64,000 nucleotides of DNA, taken from assembly GCF_017874215.1 (NCBI RefSeq), contig NZ_JAGGLB010000007.1, forward strand, positions 62,001 to 126,000. The letters are read 5' to 3'. Both the position numbers and the translations under genes were made by a program. Shown here piece by piece: positions 1 to 8,511 of this stretch; the stretch's first letter is position 1; each line of letters begins with the position of its first letter. The notes beneath the pieces were generated by a model. That model made no database searches. It saw nothing but the letters and a program-made list of their open reading frames with translations, and was not told the DNA's origin. This DNA is from Paenibacillus eucommiae (GTDB lineage: Bacteria; Bacillota; Bacilli; Paenibacillales; NBRC-103111).

Positions 1-1628
1 ATGAGCTCTTATCGCAGCTCTCCAAGCTTGGGGTTAACGGAGTTTGGCTGCAGGCTGTTCTTTACAAGCTGGTTCCGTTCGAGCATGATCTAGAGCTATC
101 CCTCGATTGGGAGAAGCGGATTGAAGGCTTAAGAAGGCTGGTCGATCGCGCGGCGGATTATGGAATCGGTATTTATCTGTATTATAATGAGCCGCGGGCA
201 ATGCCTTTGCAATTTTTCGAGAAATTCCCGGATTGGAAAGGCCATGTCGATGTAGAGGATGCATCGCTTTGCACTTCACATCCTGATGTTCAAGCTTATA
301 TCAAAAGCAGCACTGCACGACTTTTCACAGAGGTTCCCAAGCTCGCTGGTCTCTTCACGATCACCATGTCGGAGAATCTGACGAACTGCTTCTCCCGGGC
401 GGGCGGCGGACAAACCAACTGTCCACGCTGCGCAAGCCGTAGTCCGCATGAGGTTGCCGCAGAGGTCAACCGGCTTATCGCAGAGGCTGCGCACAGTGTA
501 GCCCCAAATGCCAGAATTTTATGCTGGACCTGGGGATGGACCCAGTGGCTGGGATGGAATGCTGAGACGATAGACGAAGCTATTGACCTGCTGCCAGCTC
601 AAGTAAGCGTGATGAGCAACAGTGAGGAAGGCCTTATCACGGATATCGGCGGCGTTCAGGGAAATATCGTTGACTATTCCATTTCACAAGTAGGACCAAG
701 CGAGAAAGCTTTGCGCATTTGGGGAAAAGCTAAACAAAGAGGGATATCCACCGTAGCCAAAGTTCAATTCAATACGACCTGGGAATGCTCCTCTGTCCCT
801 TATTTGCCGACCATAGATCTGCTTGAGCAGCATTTGAATAATTTGCAGGAGTCAGGCGTAAGCGGATTAATGCTCAGTTGGACTTTAGGGGGCTACCCTT
901 CCCTGAATCTGGAATTTGCTTCCCAATATTACTGGGATACGGAAGAAACGAGCGTGAATAGACCTGAACTGGTTTCGGGCAGAGTGTTTGGAGAGAAGGC
1001 AGGAGCCGTTGTCAGGCAAGCATGGAGTACATTCAGCAGCGCATTTAAGCAATTTCCTTTCGACGTGTCCGTAGTATACAATGCTCCACAAAACATAGGA
1101 CCTGCTAATTTGCTGTATGATACGCCAACAGGCTTTAATTCTACTATGGTTGGAATTCCCTATGATGATCTGAAGAGCTGGCGGGCGATCTATCCGGAGG
1201 ATGTTTTCGAGGATCAGTTCAAGCAAGTTGCTGATGGCTGGAAGAAGGGCATCGATATTCTGAAAGAAGCAGAACCACTCATCAATAGCTCAGACAGCGG
1301 TAAAAAAGCCGCATTCAATGATTTGCTTCATGTAGCAAACGCGGCTTACTGTCATTTCAAAACTACTCATATGCAAATAAACTTTGTGAAACTACGGGAT
1401 AAGCTGAATGAAACAACCGATGAGCAAGAAATTCAACAAATTAAAGCCCAACTGTTCGCCATTATTGATGAGGAAATTGAGTTGGCTATTGATCTATACC
1501 ATATCGTTCGCAACGATTCCCGTATCGGTTTCGAAGCTAGCAATCATTACTTCTATACGGTGCAGGATCTAAAAGAAAAAGTAATCAATTGTCTGTATGT
1601 ACGTAAACGGTTAGAGGAACGCAACTAA
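1..1628 (+). CDS. Glycoside-hydrolase-like TIM-barrel protein, 5' truncated by the window edge
   Basis: The frame is open from position 3 to the TAA at 1626-1628, giving 541 residues with no start, so the gene begins upstream of the window. Visible features are typical of a carbohydrate-active (beta/alpha)8 barrel: a GVNGVWLQAVLYKL segment near the start of the fragment, then LVDRAADYGIGIYLYYNEP, LFTITMSENL, ILCWTWGWTQW and GVSGLMLSWTLGGYPS, all hydrophobic strands ending in acidic or aromatic residues. The C-terminal ~180 residues look helical. I cannot name the family or the catalytic pair; a hydrolase acting on a plant or host glycan is inferred from the fold pattern only. A strong rho-independent terminator follows at once, so this is the last gene of its transcript. 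Confidence 0.7.
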   Translation, partial: ELLSQLSKLGVNGVWLQAVLYKLVPFEHDLELSLDWEKRIEGLRRLVDRAADYGIGIYLYYNEPRAMPLQFFEKFPDWKGHVDVEDASLCTSHPDVQAYIKSSTARLFTEVPKLAGLFTITMSENLTNCFSRAGGGQTNCPRCASRSPHEVAAEVNRLIAEAAHSVAPNARILCWTWGWTQWLGWNAETIDEAIDLLPAQVSVMSNSEEGLITDIGGVQGNIVDYSISQVGPSEKALRIWGKAKQRGISTVAKVQFNTTWECSSVPYLPTIDLLEQHLNNLQESGVSGLMLSWTLGGYPSLNLEFASQYYWDTEETSVNRPELVSGRVFGEKAGAVVRQAWSTFSSAFKQFPFDVSVVYNAPQNIGPANLLYDTPTGFNSTMVGIPYDDLKSWRAIYPEDVFEDQFKQVADGWKKGIDILKEAEPLINSSDSGKKAAFNDLLHVANAAYCHFKTTHMQINFVKLRDKLNETTDEQEIQQIKAQLFAIIDEEIELAIDLYHIVRNDSRIGFEASNHYFYTVQDLKEKVINCLYVRKRLEERN

Positions 1629-1648
1629 TTGCTTACGGTTTCTGTCAC

Positions 1649-1683
1649 AACCCGCCCGGGTAATTCCCTGGCGGGTTATTTAT
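1649..1683 (+). terminator. Rho-independent terminator of the glycosidase-like gene
   Basis: Stem AACCCGCC (1649-1656) pairs with GGCGGGTT (1670-1677), continued by ggg/ccc after one mismatch, with a taatt loop and a T-rich tail. It lies 20 nt past the stop codon. Confidence 0.85.
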
Positions 1684-1734
1684 TGCAGCCTTATTTAGCT
1701 TACTTGTTGCTACTGCTTGGCTTGTTGCTGTTGG

Positions 1735-3255
1735 CTATGCCTCATTAACCAAAAGGGCCGCCGCAACCTTCAGCTCTGCAGTTTTTTCCGATTCCGGCTT
1801 TTGTTCTCTCCGCTGCTCGCTCTTTTGCTTTTTCCGCTGTTCTTTCTCTTGCTTTTTCTTCTTTTCATTCTTCTTCTTTTCATTCTTTTTCTTCTTTTCC
1901 TTCTCCTTTTTCTTCTTCTCCTTCTTTTTCTTCTTCTGATTTTCCTTCTCTTCTTTTTTCTGCTCTTTCTCATCCTGTTGTCGTTCCTCAAGTTCTTTTT
2001 CTTGCTGTTGCCGTTGTTCTTCTTCCTGCTGTTGCCGCTGTTGCTGCTCTTCTTTCTCTTTCTCTTTCTCTTTCTCTTTCTCTTTTACTTGCTCCTTCTC
2101 TTGCTCTTTAACTTTCACTTTCTCTTCCTTCATCTGTTCCTTTTTCTGCTTCTCTTCCTGTTCCTGTTCCTTCTCTCGCTGCTTGAGCTGTTTAAGCTGT
2201 TTGTTTAGATAGGCCGCGTAGTAAATGGGATTCTCGAAGGTAGCTTGCCACTTTTCCTTCTCACCGGCACCCCGGAACGTAATCCGCAAGTCGCGGAAAT
2301 TGACCTCTATAAGCCAGGGATGCTGTTGTTCATCCAGCGCGATGTCCAATCCGAGATCGGCAATGTGGGGGAGCTCTTTGTCGAGTGTTTTGGCAATCCG
2401 CAATCCCAGCTTCGCTATTTTCCGTTCGATTTTCCGTCCATCCCAGCCCCAGCTGCTGAACAAATCCGCGGCTTTTCGCGAACGTCCTCCACAATGTATA
2501 TTTGTTACAATTGATCCTTTTTTAGCTATTTTCCCCACTGAGCCAACATACTTCCAGCGCCCTCTTCCATCCTTTTGCACCGATACCCGGAAATCGACCG
2601 GGTTCCCATCAAGCTTCATTAGCGAGATTCCCCGCTGTACCAGGTACCCCTGTTTCCGTTGTTTAACGATCCTAACAATCTGATCGATACTGACTTTTTT
2701 CAATTTAGTCCGCCCGAGTATATTCATTTCGGCCACTGTGTCATCGTTGATTTTACGAAAGCGAATGATGCCATTTCCGACTGATGATGTGCTTGGTTTG
2801 AGAAACAGACAGGCGTTCTGGTCCAGCAGCTCCTTCACCGAGCTGGATGACACGGCATCAGCCGCCGGAAGATGCGGAAGCAGCTTCTTGTTTGCCGCCA
2901 AAATATGATGGATCTTCAGCTTGGAAACGACATTGTGCTCGTTGAACATGATCCTGCCTCTGCCCTTCAGACGCTGGATCATTTTTTTTGCATAGTTCCG
3001 ATTGGTCCTCATTCGATTAACAATCACAGAGGGCAGCGGCACTCTCAGCCGATCTGCCCTTCTACCTTTGCCTGCTGCAATTCCGTTCCAGCCGCGCACT
3101 GTCCCCTTTTGCCAATTAATATCCAAAGGTGAGAAAAAAATAACTTTTTCTTCGGCCTTGCGGGCGGCCTCCTTATAAAAGGCAGGCTTTTCAAAGCTGC
3201 CTTTTCCGTTCATTAACCGGCTTAGCACGGAAGGGTGATATAGGATTCCGATCAT
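1735..3255 (-). CDS. YheC/YheD-family endospore coat-associated ATP-grasp protein with a long Lys/Glu/Gln tail
   Basis: 506 aa. Residues 1 to ~345 match the YheC/YheD family of coat-associated ATP-grasp-like proteins: N-terminal MIGILYHPSV, the central FLKPSTSSVGNGIIRFRK nucleotide-binding strand-loop, PVDFRVSVQKD, and ADLGLDIALDEQQHPWLIEVNF, the metal-binding end of an ATP-grasp fold. Residues ~350-490 are an extremely charged low-complexity tail of K, E, Q and R, predicted to be disordered or coiled coil, followed by a short hydrophobic end. Family members are normally about 350-460 aa, so the tail is an expansion. Start chosen at the ATG with GGAGGA 8-9 nt upstream. It is the last gene of the spore glycan run, 77 nt after the epimerase. 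Its exact reaction is not established for the family. Confidence 0.85.
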   Translation of the reverse strand: MIGILYHPSVLSRLMNGKGSFEKPAFYKEAARKAEEKVIFFSPLDINWQKGTVRGWNGIAAGKGRRADRLRVPLPSVIVNRMRTNRNYAKKMIQRLKGRGRIMFNEHNVVSKLKIHHILAANKKLLPHLPAADAVSSSSVKELLDQNACLFLKPSTSSVGNGIIRFRKINDDTVAEMNILGRTKLKKVSIDQIVRIVKQRKQGYLVQRGISLMKLDGNPVDFRVSVQKDGRGRWKYVGSVGKIAKKGSIVTNIHCGGRSRKAADLFSSWGWDGRKIERKIAKLGLRIAKTLDKELPHIADLGLDIALDEQQHPWLIEVNFRDLRITFRGAGEKEKWQATFENPIYYAAYLNKQLKQLKQREKEQEQEEKQKKEQMKEEKVKVKEQEKEQVKEKEKEKEKEKEEQQQRQQQEEEQRQQQEKELEERQQDEKEQKKEEKENQKKKKKEKKKKEKEKKKKNEKKKNEKKKKQEKEQRKKQKSEQRREQKPESEKTAELKVAAALLVNEA

Positions 3256-3291
3256 CGTCTTTCCTCCGCTCGCAATGAGTGATATCTGTTA

Positions 3292-3300
3292 TATCATATG
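3292..3300 (-). promoter_or_regulatory. Possible sporulation-type -10 element upstream of YheC/D
   Basis: On the minus strand CATATGATA fits the sigma-K -10 pattern CATANNNTA and partly the sigma-E pattern CATACANT. I find no convincing -35 at the right distance, so this is only suggestive; the gene may simply be read from the upstream operon. Confidence 0.25.
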
Positions 3301-3332
3301 TCCCCCATTTTGCCGGGAAACTGGATATACGA

Positions 3333-4286
3333 CTATCTTTTGCTCCCGTACAACCCGGTAATATAGCTCCACTCGGCAGCCATTCCTTCATCCAGCGATA
3401 TGAGAGGATTATACCCCAGTTCCGTGCGGGCCAGAGAAATGTCGGCACGAGTAGCAAAGGGGTCACCTGGCTGTTCAGGCAAATAATGCAGCTGTAATTT
3501 TTTTCCTGACAGCTTCTCAATTTTGTGGACGATATCATTGACCGAGGCTGTCTCGACGCCGCCGATGTTAAAGACGTTCCCATGCTTTTTATAGTTCATC
3601 GCATTGATATTAGCTGCCACCACATCGCTAATGTAGGTGAAATCGCGTGTCTGCTCACCGTTCCCATACACCGTTAAAGGCTCCTCAAGCAAAGCCGCCT
3701 TCATAAAACGATGAAATCCCATATCAGGCCGCTGCCTTGGCCCATAAACAGTGAAATACCTCAACGCTGTGTAGGGCAGCCCATACTGTTTATGATAAAT
3801 AGCACATATGTGCTCCCCAGCTAATTTGGTCAACCCATATGGAGAAATGGGCGTCGCGGGTGATTGCTCGGAGCTGTAGTGTCCAGAGCCACCGCCGTAA
3901 ATGGAGGATGAGGAGGCGTAGACCAGTTTTTTTAACCTTGCCGATTGTTTGCAAGCTTCAGCTATTTCCTGAGTCAGCAGTATGTTGGCATGTAAGTAAT
4001 CCTCAAAGGAAGAGCCCCAGCTGTTCCTCACACCTGCCAAACCTGCCAGATGGAACACAATATCCGCATCGGCGATAAGACGATTCAGGTCGATATTTAA
4101 TAAATCCACGGCCTGCCATTGAAATTCCGGATGCACAAGGATGTTTTTCAAATTGTCTTCTTTGATGCTCCGATTCGAAGATGACTCTATATGGTCAACC
4201 CCTGTAACACTATGACCAAGCTGCAGCAGAGCCTCACTTAAATGCGATCCGATAAAGCCTGCTGCTCCAGTAATAATAATATTCAT
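3333..4286 (-). CDS. NAD-dependent nucleotide-sugar epimerase (UDP-glucuronate/UDP-glucose 4-epimerase type)
   Basis: 317 aa extended short-chain dehydrogenase. The Rossmann motif GAAGFIG is at residues 7-13, and the catalytic YxxxK is Tyr150-Lys154 (PYGLTK), with Ser residues of ASSSSIYG just before. RYFTVYGPRQRPDMGF is typical of GalE/UDP-glucuronate epimerases. It overlaps the preceding dehydrogenase by 4 nt (ATGA), so translation is probably coupled. Converting the UDP-glucuronate made by that dehydrogenase to UDP-galacturonate is the natural inference; UDP-glucose to UDP-galactose is the alternative. Confidence 0.85.
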   Translation of the reverse strand: MNIIITGAAGFIGSHLSEALLQLGHSVTGVDHIESSSNRSIKEDNLKNILVHPEFQWQAVDLLNIDLNRLIADADIVFHLAGLAGVRNSWGSSFEDYLHANILLTQEIAEACKQSARLKKLVYASSSSIYGGGSGHYSSEQSPATPISPYGLTKLAGEHICAIYHKQYGLPYTALRYFTVYGPRQRPDMGFHRFMKAALLEEPLTVYGNGEQTRDFTYISDVVAANINAMNYKKHGNVFNIGGVETASVNDIVHKIEKLSGKKLQLHYLPEQPGDPFATRADISLARTELGYNPLISLDEGMAAEWSYITGLYGSKR

Positions 4287-5614
4287 GTCGCCTTCCCCCT
4301 AGCAATGCCTACGTAATGCCATCCGTATTGGCGCATTTCCAAGGGATCAAGAAAATTCCGTCCATCAAATAAATAGGCAGATTCCGTTTTTCCCGCCCAC
4401 TCTTGCCAAGGATAAGCGGCAAATTGCTTCCACGTAGTCGTTAGCAGAACCGCATGAACTCCAGTCACAGCCGCGTCTACCTCAGAGACTACCTGAACCT
4501 TCAGCTTACCCCGTTCATCGAACCCTTTGCTCCAATGAATTTGTTCCAGTGAGGTAATGGTTGGATCTATGACCCTGATTTCTTCTACACCCTTATCCAG
4601 CAATTGCTCAATCAGGCGAATGCCCGGAGATTCACGCTGATCATCCGTATCTTCCTTAAACGTGACGCCGAGTACGAGTACCCTCTTCCCCTTCAAGGGC
4701 AGCAGTGATTCTATCTTTTGGACAAACCAGCCGATCTGTGAATCATTAACGCGCTTGGCTTGCTTGAGCAGGTGCAAACTAAGCCCCTTTTCCCGGGCGA
4801 GATGAAGAAGCTCATCGACATCCTTGGGAAAGCAAGAACCGCCATAGCCGATACCGGCATACAAATGATGCGGTGAAATCCGCGGGTCCATGCCCATTCC
4901 AGCTGCAACCCCTTGAATATCCGCTCCCATCTGGTCGGCTAAACGGGCAATTTCATTGATGAATGAGATCTTGGTAGCTAAAAAGCCGTTCGAAGCATAT
5001 TTAATCATCTCAGCCGTTTCGTAATTGCAAATGAAATACGTCGTCGGCAGTAAGGTATACAGCTGTCTGACCTTCTCAATCGCCAAACTGTTCTCCCCGC
5101 CAATCACTGTACGGGAAGGGTGCAGTGAATCATGGAGTGCTTCACCCTCACGTAAAAATTCAGGATTCGAGATCACCTCAACGGGATATTGATCCGTGTC
5201 GATTTTCGCGGCAAGCTGTTCCTGCATCCAACGGTTCGTGCCGATTGGCACCGTGCTTTTTGTCACAACAATTTTTGGAGCATTAATATGTGCAGCAATC
5301 ACTTCAAGCACTTGTTCGAGATAAGTTAAATCAGCATTTCCGCTTGAAGTGGAGGGGGTACCTACGGATATCATTAAAATCTCACTTTGCTTGATAGCGC
5401 TGCTGCTATCCGAAGTAAAGACGATCCGCTGGCTGCTCAGCAGCTCCTGAAGCAATTCATCTAACCCGGGCTCGCTGAACGGCAGTATGCCCTGGTTTAA
5501 CTTCCCTACTTTGGCGGTATCGACATCGTAGCCGATAACTTCATGACCAAGATTGGCCAAGACGAGCGCCGTCGTTGTGCCAACATATCCCGAACCAATG
5601 ACGGTGATCTTCAA
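4283..5614 (-). CDS. ugd: UDP-glucose 6-dehydrogenase
   Basis: 443 aa, the usual length for UDP-glucose/GDP-mannose dehydrogenases. The N-terminal NAD-binding motif GSGYVG is at residues 7-12, SVGTPS is at ~83-88, and the catalytic cysteine is Cys261 in GYGGSCFPKD. VLGVTFKEDTDDQRESP marks the C-terminal UDP-binding domain. It oxidises UDP-glucose to UDP-glucuronate in two NAD-dependent steps. It overlaps both neighbours by 4 nt: upstream the GT-D protein, downstream the epimerase. In this setting it most likely supplies uronic acid for a spore-surface polysaccharide, as TuaD does for teichuronic acid in Bacillus. Confidence 0.93.
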   Translation of the reverse strand: MKITVIGSGYVGTTTALVLANLGHEVIGYDVDTAKVGKLNQGILPFSEPGLDELLQELLSSQRIVFTSDSSSAIKQSEILMISVGTPSTSSGNADLTYLEQVLEVIAAHINAPKIVVTKSTVPIGTNRWMQEQLAAKIDTDQYPVEVISNPEFLREGEALHDSLHPSRTVIGGENSLAIEKVRQLYTLLPTTYFICNYETAEMIKYASNGFLATKISFINEIARLADQMGADIQGVAAGMGMDPRISPHHLYAGIGYGGSCFPKDVDELLHLAREKGLSLHLLKQAKRVNDSQIGWFVQKIESLLPLKGKRVLVLGVTFKEDTDDQRESPGIRLIEQLLDKGVEEIRVIDPTITSLEQIHWSKGFDERGKLKVQVVSEVDAAVTGVHAVLLTTTWKQFAAYPWQEWAGKTESAYLFDGRNFLDPLEMRQYGWHYVGIARGKAT

Positions 5615-6558
5615 ATCTGCTCTCCCCTTTCTTCCAGCCTCTCATGTGAATCTGGACGTGAATCTGGATATGAGTCTACAGGTGGTGTACCTATCTGCGA
5701 TGCACCATACAGCTTCAACTTCGGATCTATTTGCAGATCTATCTGGGGATCAACAAATGAATCCTGATCTGATTCCCTACGTGATTCTTTGCGTGAATTT
5801 CGCTTGTCAGGATGCTTCGGATTCCAAGGTTGAACCTTGCGGTTTCCTTTCACCATGAAAACCGCCGATTTCCCGAAATCAATCGCAATCCGTCCCTGCT
5901 TCTCCGCAAGCTTCTGCGCCAATATGACCGCATTGACTCCCGCGGAAATAAAGACAAGATCACATTCCACCAGCTTCATTGCGCGCAGCACCTTTGGAAT
6001 TTCTTGGAATCGGTCAATACAAATCGTTTTGACGATTTCAATGTCGAATTCCTCATATCTTTTGCCCAGCAATTTACTGAAGTCGTTGGCCCAACGGGAG
6101 ATGACGACGACCCTTTTCCCCTTCAGCATCTCCCAAAATTGCAGATGCTCGACCATGTGACGATTTACAAACGTATGACAAACCTTTTCCGGGTTAATAT
6201 TGAATTTTTTGAAGCAAGCATCCGTCAGAGGACGCAAATATCGGTGTTTGGCCAATATTTCTGTATCCTTGTGGTAAGGAATTCCCACAATATCCGCCTT
6301 TTTGATTGACTTGATCAATTGATCGCGGAGCTGGACATTGGGCAGACGGACACCTTTCCAATTCGTGCTGCGGGATAGCATCGCCCAGCGAGTGGAAAGC
6401 GTCCGGCGGATCGGCCATACTTTGTATTGGGTTAGGCAGATGTTTTCCCCGTCACCGACACGCACGATGGAAAGCGGCTTTTTCTCCTCCAGTGCCTTGG
6501 CGACTTCATCAATCACGTCCAACGTCGTTAACCAATTTTTCCGCTTCTCTGTGTCCAC
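5611..6558 (-). CDS. GT-D-fold glycosyltransferase-like protein
   Basis: 315 aa. LSIVRVGDGENICLTQY near residue 35 matches the RxGDGE motif of GT-D-fold (DUF1792-like) glycosyltransferases. Further fold markers are KADIVGIPYHKD, KGKRVVVISRWAND and CDLVFISAGVNAVILAQKL. It probably adds one sugar to a surface glycan in the cytoplasm. The last ~60 residues are a low-complexity Asp/Ser/Pro/Glu tail with short repeats (QIDLQIDPK, SYPDSRPDSHE), another case of repeat growth at a gene end. The start lies 16 nt after the GT2 gene, and the stop overlaps the ugd start by 4 nt. Confidence 0.75.
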   Translation of the reverse strand: MDTEKRKNWLTTLDVIDEVAKALEEKKPLSIVRVGDGENICLTQYKVWPIRRTLSTRWAMLSRSTNWKGVRLPNVQLRDQLIKSIKKADIVGIPYHKDTEILAKHRYLRPLTDACFKKFNINPEKVCHTFVNRHMVEHLQFWEMLKGKRVVVISRWANDFSKLLGKRYEEFDIEIVKTICIDRFQEIPKVLRAMKLVECDLVFISAGVNAVILAQKLAEKQGRIAIDFGKSAVFMVKGNRKVQPWNPKHPDKRNSRKESRRESDQDSFVDPQIDLQIDPKLKLYGASQIGTPPVDSYPDSRPDSHERLEERGEQI

Positions 6559-6574
6559 ACGCTTCCCTCGCTAT

Positions 6575-7417
6575 TCATCTTTTGATTAGCCTGCCTACTT
6601 TAAGCCGGCCTTTAACCCATTTGAATTTTGGTTTATACTTATTTCCCCATCGTTTTAATGCCTTTTTGTACAAATAACGGGTCACACTCGCGTATTTATC
6701 CCGATTTTCTATTCTCGAATTATTTTTTTTGTGCTTCAGGCGGTTGTACAGCACCCGGTTGATCCATTTAAATGAGTAGCGTCCAGCCAGCTTGAGCAGA
6801 ATTTGTCTGTCCTCGGCAAAGCGGCCTCCTTGCGGCACCCTTGTCGACCAGCCGCCAACCTTGCGCAGAGCCTTTGTCCGGTAGAAACGGGGATATACCA
6901 TCGGATGATACGTAATGAAATCATATTTGCCGTGGATCTGACGCTTTCTTTTTGTATTTACATATTTGGCCTTCCCTTTTCTTCTTGCCTTCCACACCTT
7001 GTCATTTGCATACACGACTGCAGTTTTCGTCCCGGCTTTTTCCATCCGTCTCAAACTGGCTTCAAGCGTGTCCGGCTCATACCAATCATCTGCATCAAGC
7101 TGTGAAAAGTAAGTCGTATCCACTAATGCCAAGGCATGGTTCAATGTATAGCACACACCTCTGTTCTTCTTTTGCCGGACATAACGGATTCTGGGATCAT
7201 GTAAATAAGGTTTGATAATCGCCTTCGTATTGTCCTGCGAACCGTCATCAATAATTAACAGCTTCCATCTGCCTGTCGTTTGCCGCAATACACTTTTAAT
7301 TCCCCGGGTTATGAATTTCGCCCTGTTATAGGTCGGGATCACTACGGTAACCAGCGGAGACTGGGAGCCCCCGTTCGCGGAATGGACTCTTACCATTTCG
7401 CCTTTATCCATGATCAT
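6575..7417 (-). CDS. Family 2 glycosyltransferase (GT-A fold)
   Basis: 280 aa. It carries LVTVVIPTYNRAKFITRGI, LLIIDDGSQDNTKAII and the metal-binding DxD as QLDADDWYEPDT (~residues 112-123), all standard for GT2 enzymes. The basic C-terminus (about 60 residues rich in K, R and Y) may contact membrane or an acidic acceptor. The start overlaps the end of the GT4 gene by 4 nt (ATGA). Inferred role: transfer of an activated sugar during assembly of the spore-surface polysaccharide. Confidence 0.9.
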   Translation of the reverse strand: MIMDKGEMVRVHSANGGSQSPLVTVVIPTYNRAKFITRGIKSVLRQTTGRWKLLIIDDGSQDNTKAIIKPYLHDPRIRYVRQKKNRGVCYTLNHALALVDTTYFSQLDADDWYEPDTLEASLRRMEKAGTKTAVVYANDKVWKARRKGKAKYVNTKRKRQIHGKYDFITYHPMVYPRFYRTKALRKVGGWSTRVPQGGRFAEDRQILLKLAGRYSFKWINRVLYNRLKHKKNNSRIENRDKYASVTRYLYKKALKRWGNKYKPKFKWVKGRLKVGRLIKR

Positions 7418-8493
7418 TTCCCCTTTCTGATTAATTCTTTATATATAGCTTCCAAGCTTCTGACCTGCTTCGCTGAATTGAACTGGTTTTCCACCTTTTC
7501 GCGTCCTTTGCTCCCCATTTCCTTCCAAAGAGACGGATGCTCAATCAAATATTTGAGCTTCTTTGCCAGCATGTCGACGTTTTTTTCCGGTACCAATAAG
7601 CCTTCCTGTCCATCCGTGACCAGCTCGGGAATACCTCCGTGACGTGTCGATACGATAGGGAGACCTATGGCCATTGCTTCTTTAATAGCGTTAGGAATGC
7701 CTTCATGATTCCCATCATTGGTCGTTACACTTGGCAGGCAAAATATATCTGCCCGGTTCAACAACCCGGAGAGTTGATGATGTGCCACCAGCCCTGTCAA
7801 TCTGACGCATTTGTTTAGCTTTAACGCTGAAATACGCCGCTTTAAATTACCCCGCTCATCTCCATCTCCTACAATAATTAAACGGACGGAAGGGTGCTTG
7901 GCATGTACTTTCTTAAAAGCATGCAGCAAATAACGGAAGCCTTTCTTTTTATGCAGGCGTCCGACGGCGATGATCGTTATATGCCCAGTTTTGCTTTCCC
8001 GCGGCACATAGGCAAATTTTTTCAAATCAATGCCACTGTACATAACTCTAATTTTGTGCCCGGGACACCCCCAACGGATCAGCTGCTTTTCCATTTGCCT
8101 CGACGGAACCGTGAATATGTCACCAATTCGGAATAACATCGGAAGCTTTCGTTGGTAAGTATTGTGCCTGCTTCTTTTGGCCGGTAAATCAAATCCATGG
8201 AAGGAGGTGACCATAGGAATACGAAGCCGCCGTTTCACTCCCATCAGATTAACTCCCGCGTTTCCAAAACGAGCGTGGATTAGTCTGATCTTTTTTTCCT
8301 TGAACTTTCGGGCAATATGCGTGGGTTTGTGTGGCAATCTTTTTATTCGGGAAAAAGGAAAACGATTCAAATTCATTTTTTTACGGGTAAACACGATCGG
8401 CTCGAAGCTTTTAATATTTTTCAGTTCTTCATAAATAAAAGTTTCAGACGGAGGAAGATAGCGTAAGCGGACAAAAGCTATTTTTTTCAACAA
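7414..8493 (-). CDS. Family 4 glycosyltransferase, CotSA-like
   Basis: 359 aa GT-B enzyme. The N-terminal domain starts LRYLPPSETFIYEEL, followed by VTSFHGFDLP. The donor domain holds IIAVGRLHKKKGF and the GT4 signature with the catalytic glutamates in NHEGIPNAIKEAMAIGLPIV and GGIPELV. It is clearly paralogous to the first half of the divergent fusion gene at 9688. A GT4 gene next to a CotS-like gene reproduces the Bacillus cotSA-cotS arrangement, which supports a spore-coat role. It begins 18 nt after the CotS-like gene and overlaps the GT2 gene. Confidence 0.9.
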   Translation of the reverse strand: MLKKIAFVRLRYLPPSETFIYEELKNIKSFEPIVFTRKKMNLNRFPFSRIKRLPHKPTHIARKFKEKKIRLIHARFGNAGVNLMGVKRRLRIPMVTSFHGFDLPAKRSRHNTYQRKLPMLFRIGDIFTVPSRQMEKQLIRWGCPGHKIRVMYSGIDLKKFAYVPRESKTGHITIIAVGRLHKKKGFRYLLHAFKKVHAKHPSVRLIIVGDGDERGNLKRRISALKLNKCVRLTGLVAHHQLSGLLNRADIFCLPSVTTNDGNHEGIPNAIKEAMAIGLPIVSTRHGGIPELVTDGQEGLLVPEKNVDMLAKKLKYLIEHPSLWKEMGSKGREKVENQFNSAKQVRSLEAIYKELIRKGK

Positions 8494-8511
8494 AGTCCCT
8501 CCTATTCTCGA

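Noticed and set aside
1717..2208. Plus-strand ORF of 163 aa, almost all Leu and Phe
   Set aside because: It is the antisense image of the Lys/Glu/Gln tail of the YheC/D gene; composition comes from the AAG/GAG-rich repeat, and there is no ribosome-binding site.
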